Of a stretch of 64,000 nucleotides of DNA, positions 9,598 through 20,573 are shown in pieces. Within the stretch, counting starts at the first letter, position 1, and each line of letters opens with the position of its first letter. Position numbers and translations under genes: made by a program. The notes under the pieces were generated by a model. It ran no database searches. It saw only the letters and a list, made by a program, of their open reading frames with translations, and was not told where the DNA came from. Where the stretch lies: NCBI RefSeq assembly GCF_009870125.1, contig NC_046683.1:18857001-18921000 (forward strand), given 5' to 3'. Source of the DNA: Drosophila pseudoobscura. Its lineage: Eukaryota > Arthropoda > Insecta > Diptera > Drosophilidae.

Positions 9598-10227
9598 ATG
9601 AGCAGCGAGAATTTGCAGGTTAGCTCTAGCACCGGAACCAGCACACAATCTTCGCAATCTACCCCGAATGCTTCAGTCTCCAGCAACATATCCGATGGAG
9701 AGAACTCGGGCTCAAGGGCTGCTCCCCCCATGGTGACTGCTGGAGGAATTCTAAATCGCATCGTTTCGGGAATTAGGTCTGCGTACCTTGAGATACTAGT
9801 CCGGATACCAATGGTGGTGCCCCGTAATAATCGCTCCGATTCAACATCGAATCGTGCTCCAGAGGCGGCGATTGGCTTGCGCACTCCCAACTCCCTCTCA
9901 ACAGACAGGATTAGGGCCCCATCTACCAGTCGGCGTCGCCGCCACGCCAGCACCAATACCGCTACCACAGGTCCCACTGCATCGGATGCCGAAGTCAGCG
10001 GTCCGTCGAGACCGAAGCGCCAGCGCACCGACTCAAACGAGTCCTTGGAAGAAACCTACAATTGCCCCATTTGTTTCGAGAGCGTATCGAGCCGAGATCC
10101 AGTGGCCACCAAATGCGGACACGTTTTCTGCCGCCAATGCATTCGCACTGTCATACGCCGCTTTCACAAGTGTCCCGTGTGCAGGATGCGCTCGACCCTG
10201 AGGCAGCTTAAATCTATTACTATGTAG
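9598..10227 (+). CDS. RING-finger protein, Degringolade/RNF4-like (unit 1)
   Basis: Predicted E3 ubiquitin ligase of 209 residues. The N-terminal 150 residues are Ser/Thr-rich and basic and look disordered. The C-terminal C3HC4 RING has all eight ligands: CPIC, KCGH, FCRQC and CPVC (about 10066-10182). The protein ends soon after the RING, as Dgrn and RNF4 (SUMO-targeted ligases) do. I chose the ATG at 9598 (MSSENLQ) because the in-frame sequence before it has no ATG, only a TTG at 9496. A TATCGAT site lies about 175 bases upstream. No intron was seen, so it may derive from a cDNA or a single-exon gene. The identity as a Dgrn paralogue is inferred, and SUMO-interaction motifs were not clearly seen. 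The minus-strand frame across it is a shadow. Confidence 0.75.
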   Translation: MSSENLQVSSSTGTSTQSSQSTPNASVSSNISDGENSGSRAAPPMVTAGGILNRIVSGIRSAYLEILVRIPMVVPRNNRSDSTSNRAPEAAIGLRTPNSLSTDRIRAPSTSRRRRHASTNTATTGPTASDAEVSGPSRPKRQRTDSNESLEETYNCPICFESVSSRDPVATKCGHVFCRQCIRTVIRRFHKCPVCRMRSTLRQLKSITM

Positions 10228-10386
10228 ACCTGTCCTTCAAGTCATCCCAAGATCCTCCCTACAGCAACAAATCCTGGCGTTTACCGAAATTACCCGAAGT
10301 TCGCACGACCTCCGCGGCAGGAATGGCGACGACGGAGGGTAATTTTAAAACTTTGACGGTGGACGACGGAACTTATTCAACGGAAA
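10228..10386 (+). other. Junction between RING gene and Aubergine-like ORF
   Basis: The block GCAACAAATCCTGGCGTTTA at 10263 recurs at 10621, flanking the Aubergine-like segment. In units 3-5 the block occurs once and the segment is absent. This suggests insertion or deletion of the segment through the repeated block. Confidence 0.6.
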
Positions 10387-11040
10387 ATGAATGATTTACC
10401 ACCAAATTCTGGGCATTCTCGTGGACGCGGGCGCGGAATAAAAAAGAAGGACAATGCAAACCGTGGCTTGGGTCTGCAGTTGGGGCAATCTTCTAACGAG
10501 GCTCGTCCGGATAAACCTGTCCCCCCAGCGGACGCGTTAAAAACGTCGCAGATCGTACCCAAGTCTAAGGATACTGAAGCTCAAGCCATTGAAGGTATTG
10601 GTTTTGTTCTTTTTCCACACAGCAACAAATCCTGGCGTTTACCGAAATTACCCGAAGTTCGCAAATGTTGTGTCAGGATCAAAAGATTGAAGCTAATAAA
10701 CTCGAGCTCTGTCACTGGAGAGGCCACTGACCGTCCAAAAGCAGAATTTGAGGTCTTATTTCAACGGCATCCATTTTTAGATAGAAATTCCGTAGTGTTA
10801 GGAGATTTTAATTTATGCCTTCGTTCCCTTTCAGGTTGCTGTAAGAAAATTTATGAATTCCTTTCAGAAAGGAATTTTAGGTCATTGTTAGATTTGAACT
10901 CGTCCACAACCAATTGCGATACGCATATTGACTGGGCGTTTTCAAACATTTCCGATAGCAGGGCCACCGCGCGCACCTTTGAGACTATCTATAGTTATCA
11001 TAGTGGAATTTTAGTTAATGTTAGAGAGGCAGAAGACTAA
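10387..11040 (+). CDS. Chimeric ORF: Aubergine-like N-terminus joined to Helentron endonuclease end (unit 2)
   Basis: 217 codons, giving the same protein as the 4358-5011 copy. The perfect agreement over this length means very recent duplication or gene conversion between units 1 and 2. Confidence 0.6.
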   Translation: MNDLPPNSGHSRGRGRGIKKKDNANRGLGLQLGQSSNEARPDKPVPPADALKTSQIVPKSKDTEAQAIEGIGFVLFPHSNKSWRLPKLPEVRKCCVRIKRLKLINSSSVTGEATDRPKAEFEVLFQRHPFLDRNSVVLGDFNLCLRSLSGCCKKIYEFLSERNFRSLLDLNSSTTNCDTHIDWAFSNISDSRATARTFETIYSYHSGILVNVREAED

Positions 11041-11295
11041 ACTTTTTTGGTAATCAGGCATTAGTGTAAATATTTAATATTTTGTATTATTTAGCCGTAT
11101 TCTGAATTATATTAATTCTTTAATCTTTACCTTTGTTAAACCTTTTTCATTTTTATCCGTTTTATTATTTTGTTAATTAAGTTTAGGTTGAAATAGTTTT
11201 ATTATTAATCATTTCTATGTATGTATATAGGTATTCTTGTTAGTTTAGATATTTTTTATAAAGGATTGGAATCCTTTTTTTAATTTTTGGGGAAT

Positions 11296-11505
11296 ATGGA
11301 GCTTAAAAATGCTTTTAAAAGCAGCTCAAGTCGACTCGTAGGTCCCCAAGATTATATTTTGGCTAGAGTGACCCCATTGCATCGTGATGGCCTCCCCGTG
11401 GTGTTCCCTGGGTACCAATTTAATGTATTAAATTGGGAGCTAATTCGAGCGGCGTTTATGTATAAAATATATTTTATAACTTACATACATGTATGTAGAT
11501 CATAA
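11296..11505 (+). CDS. Small ORF in Helentron 3' region (unit 2)
   Basis: 69 codons. It differs from unit 1 by Asp to Ala at residue 6, and Ala is the majority form. Confidence 0.3.
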   Translation: MELKNAFKSSSSRLVGPQDYILARVTPLHRDGLPVVFPGYQFNVLNWELIRAAFMYKIYFITYIHVCRS

Positions 11506-11524
11506 GCTCACGTATATACTGACT

Positions 11525-11585
11525 GAGTACCGGGTATAACGTAGAGCCGCGGCCTTTGCCGCGGCTCACAACGTTCCCCCTCGTT
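11525..11585 (+). repeat. Helentron 3' end (unit 2)
   Basis: Subterminal repeat at 11525-11538 and a perfect 10-bp hairpin at 11544-11567. Confidence 0.85.
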
Positions 11586-11622
11586 TAAAAATTATCTTTG
11601 AAACTCTATTAAAATTTCAAAA

Positions 11623-11682
11623 GGAGGTTTTTAGTCCGTAGGCACGCTAAGCACTCGTGCTATGCATGAATCGGGCATGCCC
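11623..11682 (+). promoter_or_regulatory. Conserved type 1 element (unit 2)
   Basis: Same block as at 5593. Confidence 0.45.
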
Positions 11683-11776
11683 TTCACAGCGGTGTGAAAA
11701 AAAAACAAAAAAATAGAGTTTTAAAGATTCGTTCATAATTTAATTTTTTGTATTCACATTTCATCAGAAAATAAAA

Positions 11777-12197
11777 ATGTCTGAAAGTCCTTCGCGAAAA
11801 ATTAAACGTCTCACTTTCACCACAAGTGGTAAGTCTCTAAATATATATTTAAAAATTAAAGTACACCGAAATTATCAAAATTTTACATTTCAGAGAACAA
11901 ACCAAATTGTAATTGTGCTAGATTGGTGACGGCTGCTGTGGAGCGCATGAAGGCCTCAGTGACGGCTGCTGCGGAGCGCATGGAGGGAACAATGACTGCC
12001 CTTCTAACTGAAATGCGCACTTTACGGAGTATGATTTCTTTTAACTTGAAATATGAACTATGAACTAAATTGTACATTGGTTTTCAGATCAACAAAATAC
12101 ATCGATTCAACAAATGCCTGTGCTGGTTGAAGCAGTCGCAGAGCAGGCTGGTACTTTAAAAAGTCCAGTCAGTCGCAAAATGTTTCCCTGTTTTAAC
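11777..12197 (+). pseudogene. DUF4806-type gene (i), truncated (unit 2)
   Basis: Same exon layout and same truncation point as unit 1. The coiled-coil repeat reads AAVERMKASVTAAAERMEG. Confidence 0.7.
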
Positions 12198-12828
12198 TTT
12201 TGGACTTTTCAGACACCACGAATCATGCGTCGAGGCTATAGTTTGGCCTCGAGGCCATGAGACTGAAGACTGGTGTTCCGAGTGTGGCACAGAAAGTGTG
12301 CCGATGATGCAGACCCGAAGGTTGGAAAAATTTGAGAAATAAGTCGCAAAATGAACTAAGCGCACGTCTTTTATAGGCTGCAGAGTCGCAGTAGCCATTC
12401 TGCTGCGTCGCTGCGACTGCGCATTCGTCTTATTTACTGGCGTCAATAAAGACTTCGGCTCTGGCGTTCGGGTACTGATGCGTCATCATGAGCCAAACAA
12501 CGAGTACACACACAATAAGTTTCGACAAAAATGTGTGTTTGTATGCTTCTTTCGTTTTCAGAGATCTGATGCTGATGCTATTTGAATATTTGAATGTATG
12601 GGTGCACACGCATTCTCACGTACTTTGCGTGTGTTTGTTCTAGTATTGCTGCCCTCTAGTACCAGCTGGTCGTCTTATTTACCGGCGTCAATGAAGACTT
12701 CGGCTCTGGCGTTCGGGTACTGACGCGTCATCATGAGCCAAACGCAGAGAGAACATCTTTGCATGTGTTAGTACACACACAATATGTTTCGACAAAAATG
12801 TGTGTTTGTATGCTTCTTTCGTTTTCAG
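12198..12828. repeat. Module M (unit 2)
   Basis: Matches 6168-6798 nearly base for base. Confidence 0.7.
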
Positions 12829-14252
12829 AGATATCTCTGAAAGAGGCAGAAAAAGTGGCAGAAAACGTGGAAGAAAAAGAAATTCTGATAGAAGAGGAGG
12901 AATTCATCTATGAGAATCGCAAAACTCAGCCAAATGAATCGTCATTAAATGACAAACTTAGGCAGTGGTCTATGAAGCATAGGCCAACGCGTGAATGTGC
13001 ACTTGATTTAGTAGGTATTTTGAAAGCGGAAAAGTATTTCCAGTCGGTATATTTTTAGGGAAAAGTAAGCCCCATAGCTGTGAAGAGTTTTTAGCAAAAT
13101 TTTGTCTAGAATTTAAAGCGTTAAGGAATGGCAGGCTCACCATTTGTGGCAGAGATATAAATATAGTTATTAGGGCAGTAGTTTGCGATGCTCCAGCAAG
13201 AGCGTTTATTAGCGGCACGCCAGGACACACATCTCGTCATGGCTGTGCAAAATGTACACAAATAGCTAGAAAGGTAGACCGAATTTTGACTTATAGTACT
13301 ACCTCAGGAGCTTTAATTACTAATGAAGATTTTGCGCTTAGACGATATCCTTGTCACCATAGCAGCCAATATTTAAATTGTAGGTCAATATTAGAAGAAA
13401 TTGATATTTCCATGGTGACACAGATTCCATTAGATTGTATGCATTTGGTAGAGTTAGGAGTGATGCGTAAGATTTTGTTAAGGTTTGTAAATAATAAGCT
13501 GGTCGTAAAAAGTTCGACAGAATCAAAGAAACGCATTTCAGATAAGCTAGTGTTCCTAAAAAAGTTCATTCCGCGAGAGTTTGCGCGTAAGCCTAGGTCT
13601 TTAGATGAATTGTGTAATTGGAAGGCCACGGAGTTTAGACAATTTTTGCTGTACACGGGAATTATTGCCTTCAAAAACGAAGTCAGTGATGACCTTTATT
13701 ATAAATTCCTTTTATTACATTGCACATATAGAATGCTTTGCAGCTCTAAAATTCGTGAATACAATAAAGAAAATTGTCAACGAATTTTAGATCTCTTTGT
13801 GCACAATTTTCCAATTGTATTCGGTGAAAACAGCGTGTCTAGTAAAAGCCTAGTAAAATTCTTGAACAAATATTTAGAAAAATTTTTGAAGACAGGATAG
13901 AAAAAAAAGTTCACAGAAATCCTAAGATAGTGGGTAGTAAGTGTTATGTTAAGTGTTATTTTGTCAGTAAAGGAACCAGATAATTTTTTTTTATATTAAC
14001 GGAAATATTCCAATTATGGTGAAAGGGTTTTCTGAAGAAGAGGGAGGGGCAATTATAGGGCAAAGGCTTTCAAATATTAGGAGCTTCTATGAGGAACCTA
14101 TAACCTCAATCGGATTAGGAATTGTTTTAGTAGATAATGAATTCATAGAATTAGAGGAGAGATTTCAATTTCTAGATTTGCAAAGTACAGCCGTAGGTTT
14201 ACCTTATGAGGGAATTATTTTAGTCATTCCATTGCTTCATCATTGTATTTAA
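12829..14252 (+). pseudogene. Transposase remnant (unit 2)
   Basis: The most complete array copy. The exon begins after TTCGTTTTCAG. The frame runs from the Glu-rich N-terminus to about 13040. An internal deletion then joins the CALDLVGILKAEKYFQ region to GIFLGKSKP, removing the segment that holds DGLPLYKS in the 29.8 kb relative. The second frame continues through VCDAPARA and the CAKCTQ cysteines to LPLDCMHLVELGVMRK-type and ATEFRQFLLYTG motifs, ending at 13900. The last 90 residues (14016-14252, from MVKGFSEEEGG) are in another frame after a run of T. All units share the internal deletion, so it predates the array. Confidence 0.8.
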
Positions 14253-14294
14253 AATTTAATATATATTCACTACCTAAAATTAGCAGATTTTACT

Positions 14295-14339
14295 GGGGGT
14301 GTTTAGTCCGTAGGCGTGTTTTTCAACATGAATCGGGCA
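14295..14339 (+). promoter_or_regulatory. Conserved type 2 element (unit 2)
   Basis: Same as at 8598. Confidence 0.45.
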
Positions 14340-14417
14340 AAAAAACTATATATATATGTACATATATATCTGTGCAGATTTTAGACAAAAATATTGTAAA
14401 TCACTTATTTTAGAAGG

Positions 14418-15036
14418 ATGGCATCACCGCGAAAAATTTTACGCTATTCTATGCAAAGCAATGGTAAGTATATTTTAAAATATTTCTTAATAAACAAAAA
14501 AGCTAATACGATTTTTCCAGAAAATGAGAAAGGTAAAACCTGCTCCGACGTTTTAGAGGAGCTCAAAAAAACGACGGGTAAATAGAAACTTTGTTTCCAA
14601 TGAATAGTGGAATGAAAACATCTAAATAACTATTTAGATACTTTTAGAAACTCTGCAACAGAAGAATGCAGTTATTCGTGGTAAGACTAATAAAGATTAA
14701 TAGAAAAATATTTTTATAATCAAATTAATTAACAACATTGTTTTTAGATCAATGGAATGCAGTGATCCAAATTTTAGCGGATCAAACTGTTTTAATAAAG
14801 CAGCTGGAAAAGGAGAAGGGGGAATTCCCTATAAAACGTGAGGAAGAGCTTGTTGAACTGGAAGAAAAAATAAAATTAAATAGGGACATTTATGTAAGTA
14901 TATCTAAACTCTAAATTTTATGACTTTTTTCTCTGTCTTATCTTTATATTTTAATGTTTCACTTACAGATAACACCAATGAAATCGATTCTCAAGCCAGC
15001 TGGCGTTTTGAGCGGCTTAAACTTTATTTTGAGTGA
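14418..15036 (+). pseudogene. DUF4806-type gene (ii) (unit 2)
   Basis: Exons 14418-14463, 14521-14577, 14648-14680, 14748-14893 and 14969 to about 15036; all introns are GT-AG and phases join. The encoded order is basic N-terminus, coiled-coil-like middle (ETLQQKNAVIRDQWNAVIQI), then the DUF4806-like FPIKREEELVELEEKI and KSILKPAGVLSGLNFILSE. This is the short variant, without GELNPIRGQ. The frame is open but the C-terminus is replaced by the RING segment. Confidence 0.6.
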
Positions 15037-15272
15037 GGTATTTTGTGTTGGCCGGACTCCGTTCTGGTATTTTTCAGGGTTGTAATAATAGTTTTGCTAT
15101 CGATTGTTCCTGGTAAAATTTTTCTGAATTATGTGAATATTCGAATTGTTGTGCCATAAGTCCGATTTCATTGCACATTACGACCCATTGCGTGTCAGAC
15201 ACTCCACGCTCTATTTCGGTGACCCTTGATTTTGGACATCGCAATTTAAATGTAAATATTAATATAGACAGT

Positions 15273-15902
15273 ATGAGCAGCGAGAATTTGCAGGTTAGCT
15301 CTAGCACCGGAACCAGCACACAATCTTCGCAATCTACCCCGAATGCTTCAGTCTCCAGCAACATATCCGATGGAGAGAACTCGGGCTCAAGGGCTGCTCC
15401 TCCCATGGTGACTGCTGGAGGAATTCTAAATCGCATCGTTTCGGGAATTAGGTCTGCGTACCTTGAGATACTAGTCCGGATACCAATGGTGGTGCCCCGT
15501 AATAATCGCTCCGATTCAACATCGAATCGTGCTCCAGAGGCGGCGATTGGCTTGCGCACTCCCAACTCCCTCTCAATAGACAGGATTAGGGCCCCATCTA
15601 CCAGTCGGCGTCGCCGCCACGCCAGCACCAATACCGCTACCACAGGTCCCACTGCATCGGATGCCGAAGTCAGCGGTCCGTCGAGACCGAAGCGCCAGCG
15701 CACCGACTCAAACGAGTCCTTGGAAGAAACCTACAATTGCCCCATTTGTTTCGAGAGCGTATCGAGCCGAGATCCAGTGGCCACCAAATGCGGACACGTT
15801 TTCTGCTGCCAATGCATTCGCACTGTCATACGCCGCTTTCACAAGTGTCCCGTGTGCAGGATGCGCTCGACCCTGAGGCAGCTTAAATCTATTACTATGT
15901 AG
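15273..15902 (+). CDS. RING-finger protein, Degringolade/RNF4-like (unit 2)
   Basis: 209 residues, frame intact. Differences from unit 1: Thr to Ile in LSTDRI, and Arg to Cys between the fifth and sixth zinc ligands (FCCQC). The extra Cys may or may not disturb zinc binding. Confidence 0.75.
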   Translation: MSSENLQVSSSTGTSTQSSQSTPNASVSSNISDGENSGSRAAPPMVTAGGILNRIVSGIRSAYLEILVRIPMVVPRNNRSDSTSNRAPEAAIGLRTPNSLSIDRIRAPSTSRRRRHASTNTATTGPTASDAEVSGPSRPKRQRTDSNESLEETYNCPICFESVSSRDPVATKCGHVFCCQCIRTVIRRFHKCPVCRMRSTLRQLKSITM

Positions 15903-16063
15903 ACCTGTCCTTCAAGTCATCCCAAGATCCTCCCTACAGCAACAAATCCTGGCGTTTACCGAAATTACCCGAAGTTCGCAAATGTTGTGTCAGAATCAAA
16001 AGATTGAAGCTAATAAACTCGAGCTCTGTCTCTGGAGAGGCCACTGATCGTCCAAAAGCAGAA

Positions 16064-16357
16064 TTGTAGGTCTTATTTCAACGGCATCCATTTTTAGATA
16101 GAAATTCCGTAGTGTTAGGAGATTTTAATTTATGCCTTCGTTCCCTTTCAGGTTGCTGTAAGAAAATTTATGAATTCCTTTCAGAAAGGAATTGTAGGTC
16201 ATTGTTAGATTTGAACTCGTCCACAACCAATTGCGATACGCATATTGACTGGGCGTTTTCAAACATTTCCGATAGCAGGGCCACCGCGCGCACCTTTGAG
16301 ACTATCTATAGTTATCATAGTGGAATTTTAGTTTATGTTAGAGAGGCAGAAGACTAA
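16064..16357 (+). pseudogene. Helentron endonuclease C-terminal fragment (unit 3)
   Basis: Retains VVLGDFNL, THIDWAF and YHSGILV, but has no start codon. A TAG (GAATTGTAG at about 16063-16071) interrupts the segment that is open in units 1, 2 and 5. The Aubergine-like segment is absent here. Confidence 0.8.
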
Positions 16358-16598
16358 ACTTTTTTGGTAATCAGGCATAATATTTTGTATTATTTAGCCG
16401 TATTCTGAATTATATTAATTCTTTAATCTTTACCTTTGTTAAACCTTTTTCATTTTTATCCGTTTTATTATTTTGTTAATTAAGTTTAGGTTGAAATAGT
16501 TTTATTATTAATCATTTCTATGTATGTATATAGGTATTCTTGTTAGTTTAGATATTTTTTATAAAGGATTGGAATCCTTTTTTTAATTTTTGGGGAAT

Positions 16599-16808
16599 AT
16601 GGAGCTTAAAAATGCTTTTAAAAGCAGCTCAAGTCGACTCGTAGGTCCCCAAGATTATATTTTGGCTAGAGTGACCCCATTGCATCGTGATGGCCTCCCC
16701 GTGGTGTTCCCTGGGTACCAATTTAATGTATTAAATTGGGAGCTAATTCGAGCGGCGTTTATGTATAAAATATATTTTATAACTTACATACATGTATGTA
16801 GATCATAA
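16599..16808 (+). CDS. Small ORF in Helentron 3' region (unit 3)
   Basis: 69 codons, same protein as unit 2. Confidence 0.3.
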   Translation: MELKNAFKSSSSRLVGPQDYILARVTPLHRDGLPVVFPGYQFNVLNWELIRAAFMYKIYFITYIHVCRS

Positions 16809-16827
16809 GCTCACGTATATACTGACT

Positions 16828-16888
16828 GAGTACCGGGTATAACGTAGAGCCGCGGCCTTTGCCGCGGCTCACAACGTTCCCCCTCGTT
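16828..16888 (+). repeat. Helentron 3' end (unit 3)
   Basis: Subterminal repeat at 16828-16841; hairpin at 16847-16870. Confidence 0.85.
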
Positions 16889-16925
16889 TAAAAATTATCT
16901 TTGAAACTCTATTAAAATTTCAAAA

Positions 16926-16985
16926 GGAGGTTTTTAGTCCGTAGGCACGCTAAGCACTCGTGCTATGCATGAATCGGGCATGCCC
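16926..16985 (+). promoter_or_regulatory. Conserved type 1 element (unit 3)
   Basis: Same block as at 5593. Confidence 0.45.
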
Positions 16986-17078
16986 TTCACAACGGTGTGA
17001 AAAAAAACAAAAAAATAGAGTTTTAAAGATTCCTTCATAATTTAATTTTTTGTATTCACATTTCATCAGAAAATAAAA

Positions 17079-17499
17079 ATGTCTGAAAGTCCTTCGCGAA
17101 AAATTAAACGTCTCACTTTCACCACAAGTGGTAAGTCTCTAAATATATATTTAAAAATTAAAGTACACCGAAATTATCAAAATTTTACATTTCAGAGAAC
17201 AAACCAAATTGTAATTGTGCTAGTTTGGTGACGGCTGCTGTGGAGCGCATGGAGGGAACAATGACAGCTGCTGTGGAGAGCATGGAGGGAACAATGACTG
17301 CCCTTCTAACTGAAATGCGCACTTTACGGAGTATGATTTCTTTTAACTTGAAATATGAACTATGAACTAAATTGTACATTGGTTTTCAGATCAACAAAAT
17401 ACATCGATTCAACAAATGCCTGTGCTGGTTGAAGCAGTCGCAGAGCAGGCTGGTACTTTAAAAAGTCCAGTCAGTCGCAAAATGTTTCCCTGTTTTAAC
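17079..17499 (+). pseudogene. DUF4806-type gene (i), truncated (unit 3)
   Basis: Same layout as unit 1, but the coiled-coil repeat has a different pair of units (AAVERMEGTMTAAVESMEG). Confidence 0.7.
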
Positions 17500-18130
17500 T
17501 TTTGGACTTTTCAGACACCACGAATCATGCGTCGAGGCTATAGTTTGGCCTCGAGGCCATGAGACTGAAGACTGGTGTTCCGAGTGTGGCACAGAAAGTG
17601 TGCCGATGATGCAGACCCGAAGGTTGGAAAAATTTGAGAAATAAGTCGCAAAATGAACTAAGCGCACGTCTTTTATAGGCTGCAGAGTCGCAGTAGCCAT
17701 TCTGCTGCGTCGCTGCGACTGCGCATTCGTCTTATTTACTGGCGTCAATAAAGACTTCGGCTCTGGCGTTCGGGTACTGATGCGTCATCATGAGCCAAAC
17801 AACGAGTACACACACAATAAGTTTCGACAAAAATGTGTGTTTGTATGCTTCTTTCGTTTTCAGAGATCTGATGCTGATGCTATTTGAATATTTGAATGTA
17901 TGGGTGCACACGCATTCTCACGTACTTTGCGTGTGTTTGTTCTAGTATTGCTGCCCTCTAGTACCAGCTGGTCGTCTTATTTACCGGCGTCAATGAAGAC
18001 TTCGGCTCTGGCGTTCGGGTACTGACGCGTCATCATGAGCCAAACGCAGAGAGAACATCTTTGCATGTGTTAGTACACACACAATATGTTTCGACAAAAA
18101 TGTGTGTTTGTATGCTTCTTTCGTTTTCAG
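17500..18130. repeat. Module M (unit 3)
   Basis: Matches the unit 1 module. Confidence 0.7.
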
Positions 18131-19553
18131 AGATATCTCTGAAAGAGGCAGAAAAAGTGGCAGAAAACGTGGAAGAAAAAGAAATTCTGATAGAAGAGGA
18201 GGAATTCATCTATGAGAATCGCAAAACTCAGCCAAATGAATCGTCATTAAATGACAAACTTAGGCAGTGGTCTATGAAGCATAGGCCAACGCGTGAATGT
18301 GCACTTGATTTAGTAGGTATTTTGAAAGCGGAAAAGTATTTCCAGTCGGTATATTTTTAGGGAAAAGTAAGCCCCATAGCTGTGAAGAGTTTTTAGCAAA
18401 ATTTTGTCTAGAATTTAAAGCGTTAAGGAATGGCAGGCTCACCATTTGTGGCAGAGATATAAATATAGTTATTAGGGCAGTAGTTTGCGATGCTCCAGCA
18501 AGAGCGTTTATTAGCGGCACGCCAGGACACACATCTCATCATGGCTGTGCAAAATGTACACAAATAGCTAGAAAGGTAGACCGAATTTTGACTTATAGTA
18601 CTACCTCAGGAGCTTTAATTACTAATGAAGATTTTGCGCTTAGACGATATCCTTGTCACCATAGCAGCCAATATTTAAATTGTAGGTCAATATTAGAAGA
18701 AATTGATATTTCCATGGTGACACAGATTTGATTAGATTGTATGCATTTGGTAGAGTTAGGAGTGATGCGTAAGATTTTGTTAAGGTTTGTAAATAATAAG
18801 CTGGTCGTAAAAAGTTCGACAGAATCAAAGAAACGCATTTCAGATAAGCTAGTGTTGCTAAAAAAGTTCATTCCGAGAGAGTTTGCGCGTAAGCCTAGGT
18901 CTTTAGATGAATTGTGTAATTGGAAGGCCACGGAGTTTAGACAATTTTTGCTGTACACGGGAATTATTGCCTTCAAAAACGAAGTCAGTGATGACCTTTA
19001 TTATAAATTCCTTTTATTGCATTGCACATATAGAATGCTTTGCAGCTCTAAAATTCGTGAATACAATAAAGAAAATTGTCAACGAATTTTAGATCTCTTT
19101 GTGCACAATTTTCCAATTGTATTCGGTGAAAACAGCGTGTCTAGTAAAAGCCTAGTAAAATTCTTGAACAAATATTTAGAAAAATTTTTGAAGACAGGAT
19201 AGAAAAAAAAGTTCACAGAAATCCTAAGATAGTGGGTAGTAAGTGTTATGTTAAGTGTTATTTTGTCAGTAAAGGAACCAGATAATTTTTTTTATATTAA
19301 CGGAAATATTCCAATTATGGTGAAAGGGTTTTCTGAAGAAGAGGGAGGGGCAATTATAGGGCAAAGGCTTTCAAATATTAGGAGCTTCTATGAGGAACCT
19401 ATAACCTCAATCGGATTAGGAATTGTTTTAGTAGATAATGAATTCATAGAATTAGAGGAGAGATTTCAATTTCTAGATTTGCAAAGTACAGCCGTAGGTT
19501 TACCTTATGAGGGAATTATTTTAGTCATTCCATTGCTTCATCATTGTATTTAA
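18131..19553 (+). pseudogene. Transposase remnant (unit 3)
   Basis: As unit 2, but with an added TGA stop in the sequence CAGATTTGATTAG near 18728, where the other units read through into the MHLVELG motif. A shorter T run near 19290 restores the C-terminal frame further upstream than in the other units. Confidence 0.8.
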
Positions 19554-19595
19554 AATTTAATATATATTCACTACCTAAAATTAGCAGATTTTACT

Positions 19596-19640
19596 GGGGG
19601 TGTTTAGTCCGTAGGCGTGTTTTTCAACATGAATCGGGCA
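19596..19640 (+). promoter_or_regulatory. Conserved type 2 element (unit 3)
   Basis: Same as at 8598. Confidence 0.45.
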
Positions 19641-19718
19641 AAAAAACTATATATATATGTACATATATATCTGTGCAGATTTTAGACAAAAATATTGTAA
19701 ATCACTTATTTTAGAAGG

Positions 19719-20336
19719 ATGGCATCACCGCGAAAAATTTTACGCTATTCTATGCAAAGCAATGGTAAGTATATTTTAAAATATTTCTTAATAAACAAAA
19801 AAGCTAATACGATTTTTCCAGAAAATGAGAAAGGTAAAACCTGCTCCGACGTTTTAGAGGAGCTCAAAAAAACGACGGGTAAATAGAAACTTTGTTTCCA
19901 ATGAATAGTGGAATGAAAACATCTAAATAACTATTTAGATACTTTTAGAAACTCTGCAACAGAAGAATGCAGTTATTCGTGGTAAGACTAATAAAGATTA
20001 ATAGAAAAATATTTTTATAATCAAATTAATTAACAACATTGTTTTTAGATCAATGGAATGCAGTGATCCAAATTTTAGCGGATCAAACTGTTTTAATAAA
20101 GCAGCTGGAAAAGGAGAAGGGGGAATTCCCTATAAAACGTGAGGAAGAGCTTGTTGAACTGGAAGAAAAAATAAAATTAAATAGGGACATTTATGTAAGT
20201 ATATCTAAACTCTAAATTTTATGACTTTTTTCTCTGTCTTATCTTTATATTTTAATGTTTCACTTACAGATAACACCAATGAAATCGATTCTCAAGCCAG
20301 CTGGCGTTTTGAGCGGCTTAAACTTTATTTTGAGTG
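19719..20336 (+). pseudogene. DUF4806-type gene (ii) (unit 3)
   Basis: Short variant, open through the five exons as in unit 2. Confidence 0.6.
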
Positions 20337-20573
20337 AGGTATTTTGTGTTGGCCGGACTCCGTTCTGGTATTTTTCAGGGTTGTAATAATAGTTTTGCTA
20401 TCGATTGTTCCTGGTAAAATTTTTCTGAATTATGTGAATATTCGAATTGTTGTGCCATAAGTCCGATTTCATTGCACATTACGACCCATTGCGTGTCAGA
20501 CACTCCACGCTCTATTTCGGTGACCCTTGATTTTGGACATCGCAATTTAAATGTAAATATTAATATAGACAGT

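Noticed and set aside
9399..10028. 209-codon minus-strand frame across the RING gene (also in the other three units)
   Set aside because: Shadow of the RING gene; no domain, and the zinc ligands and stop context support the plus strand.
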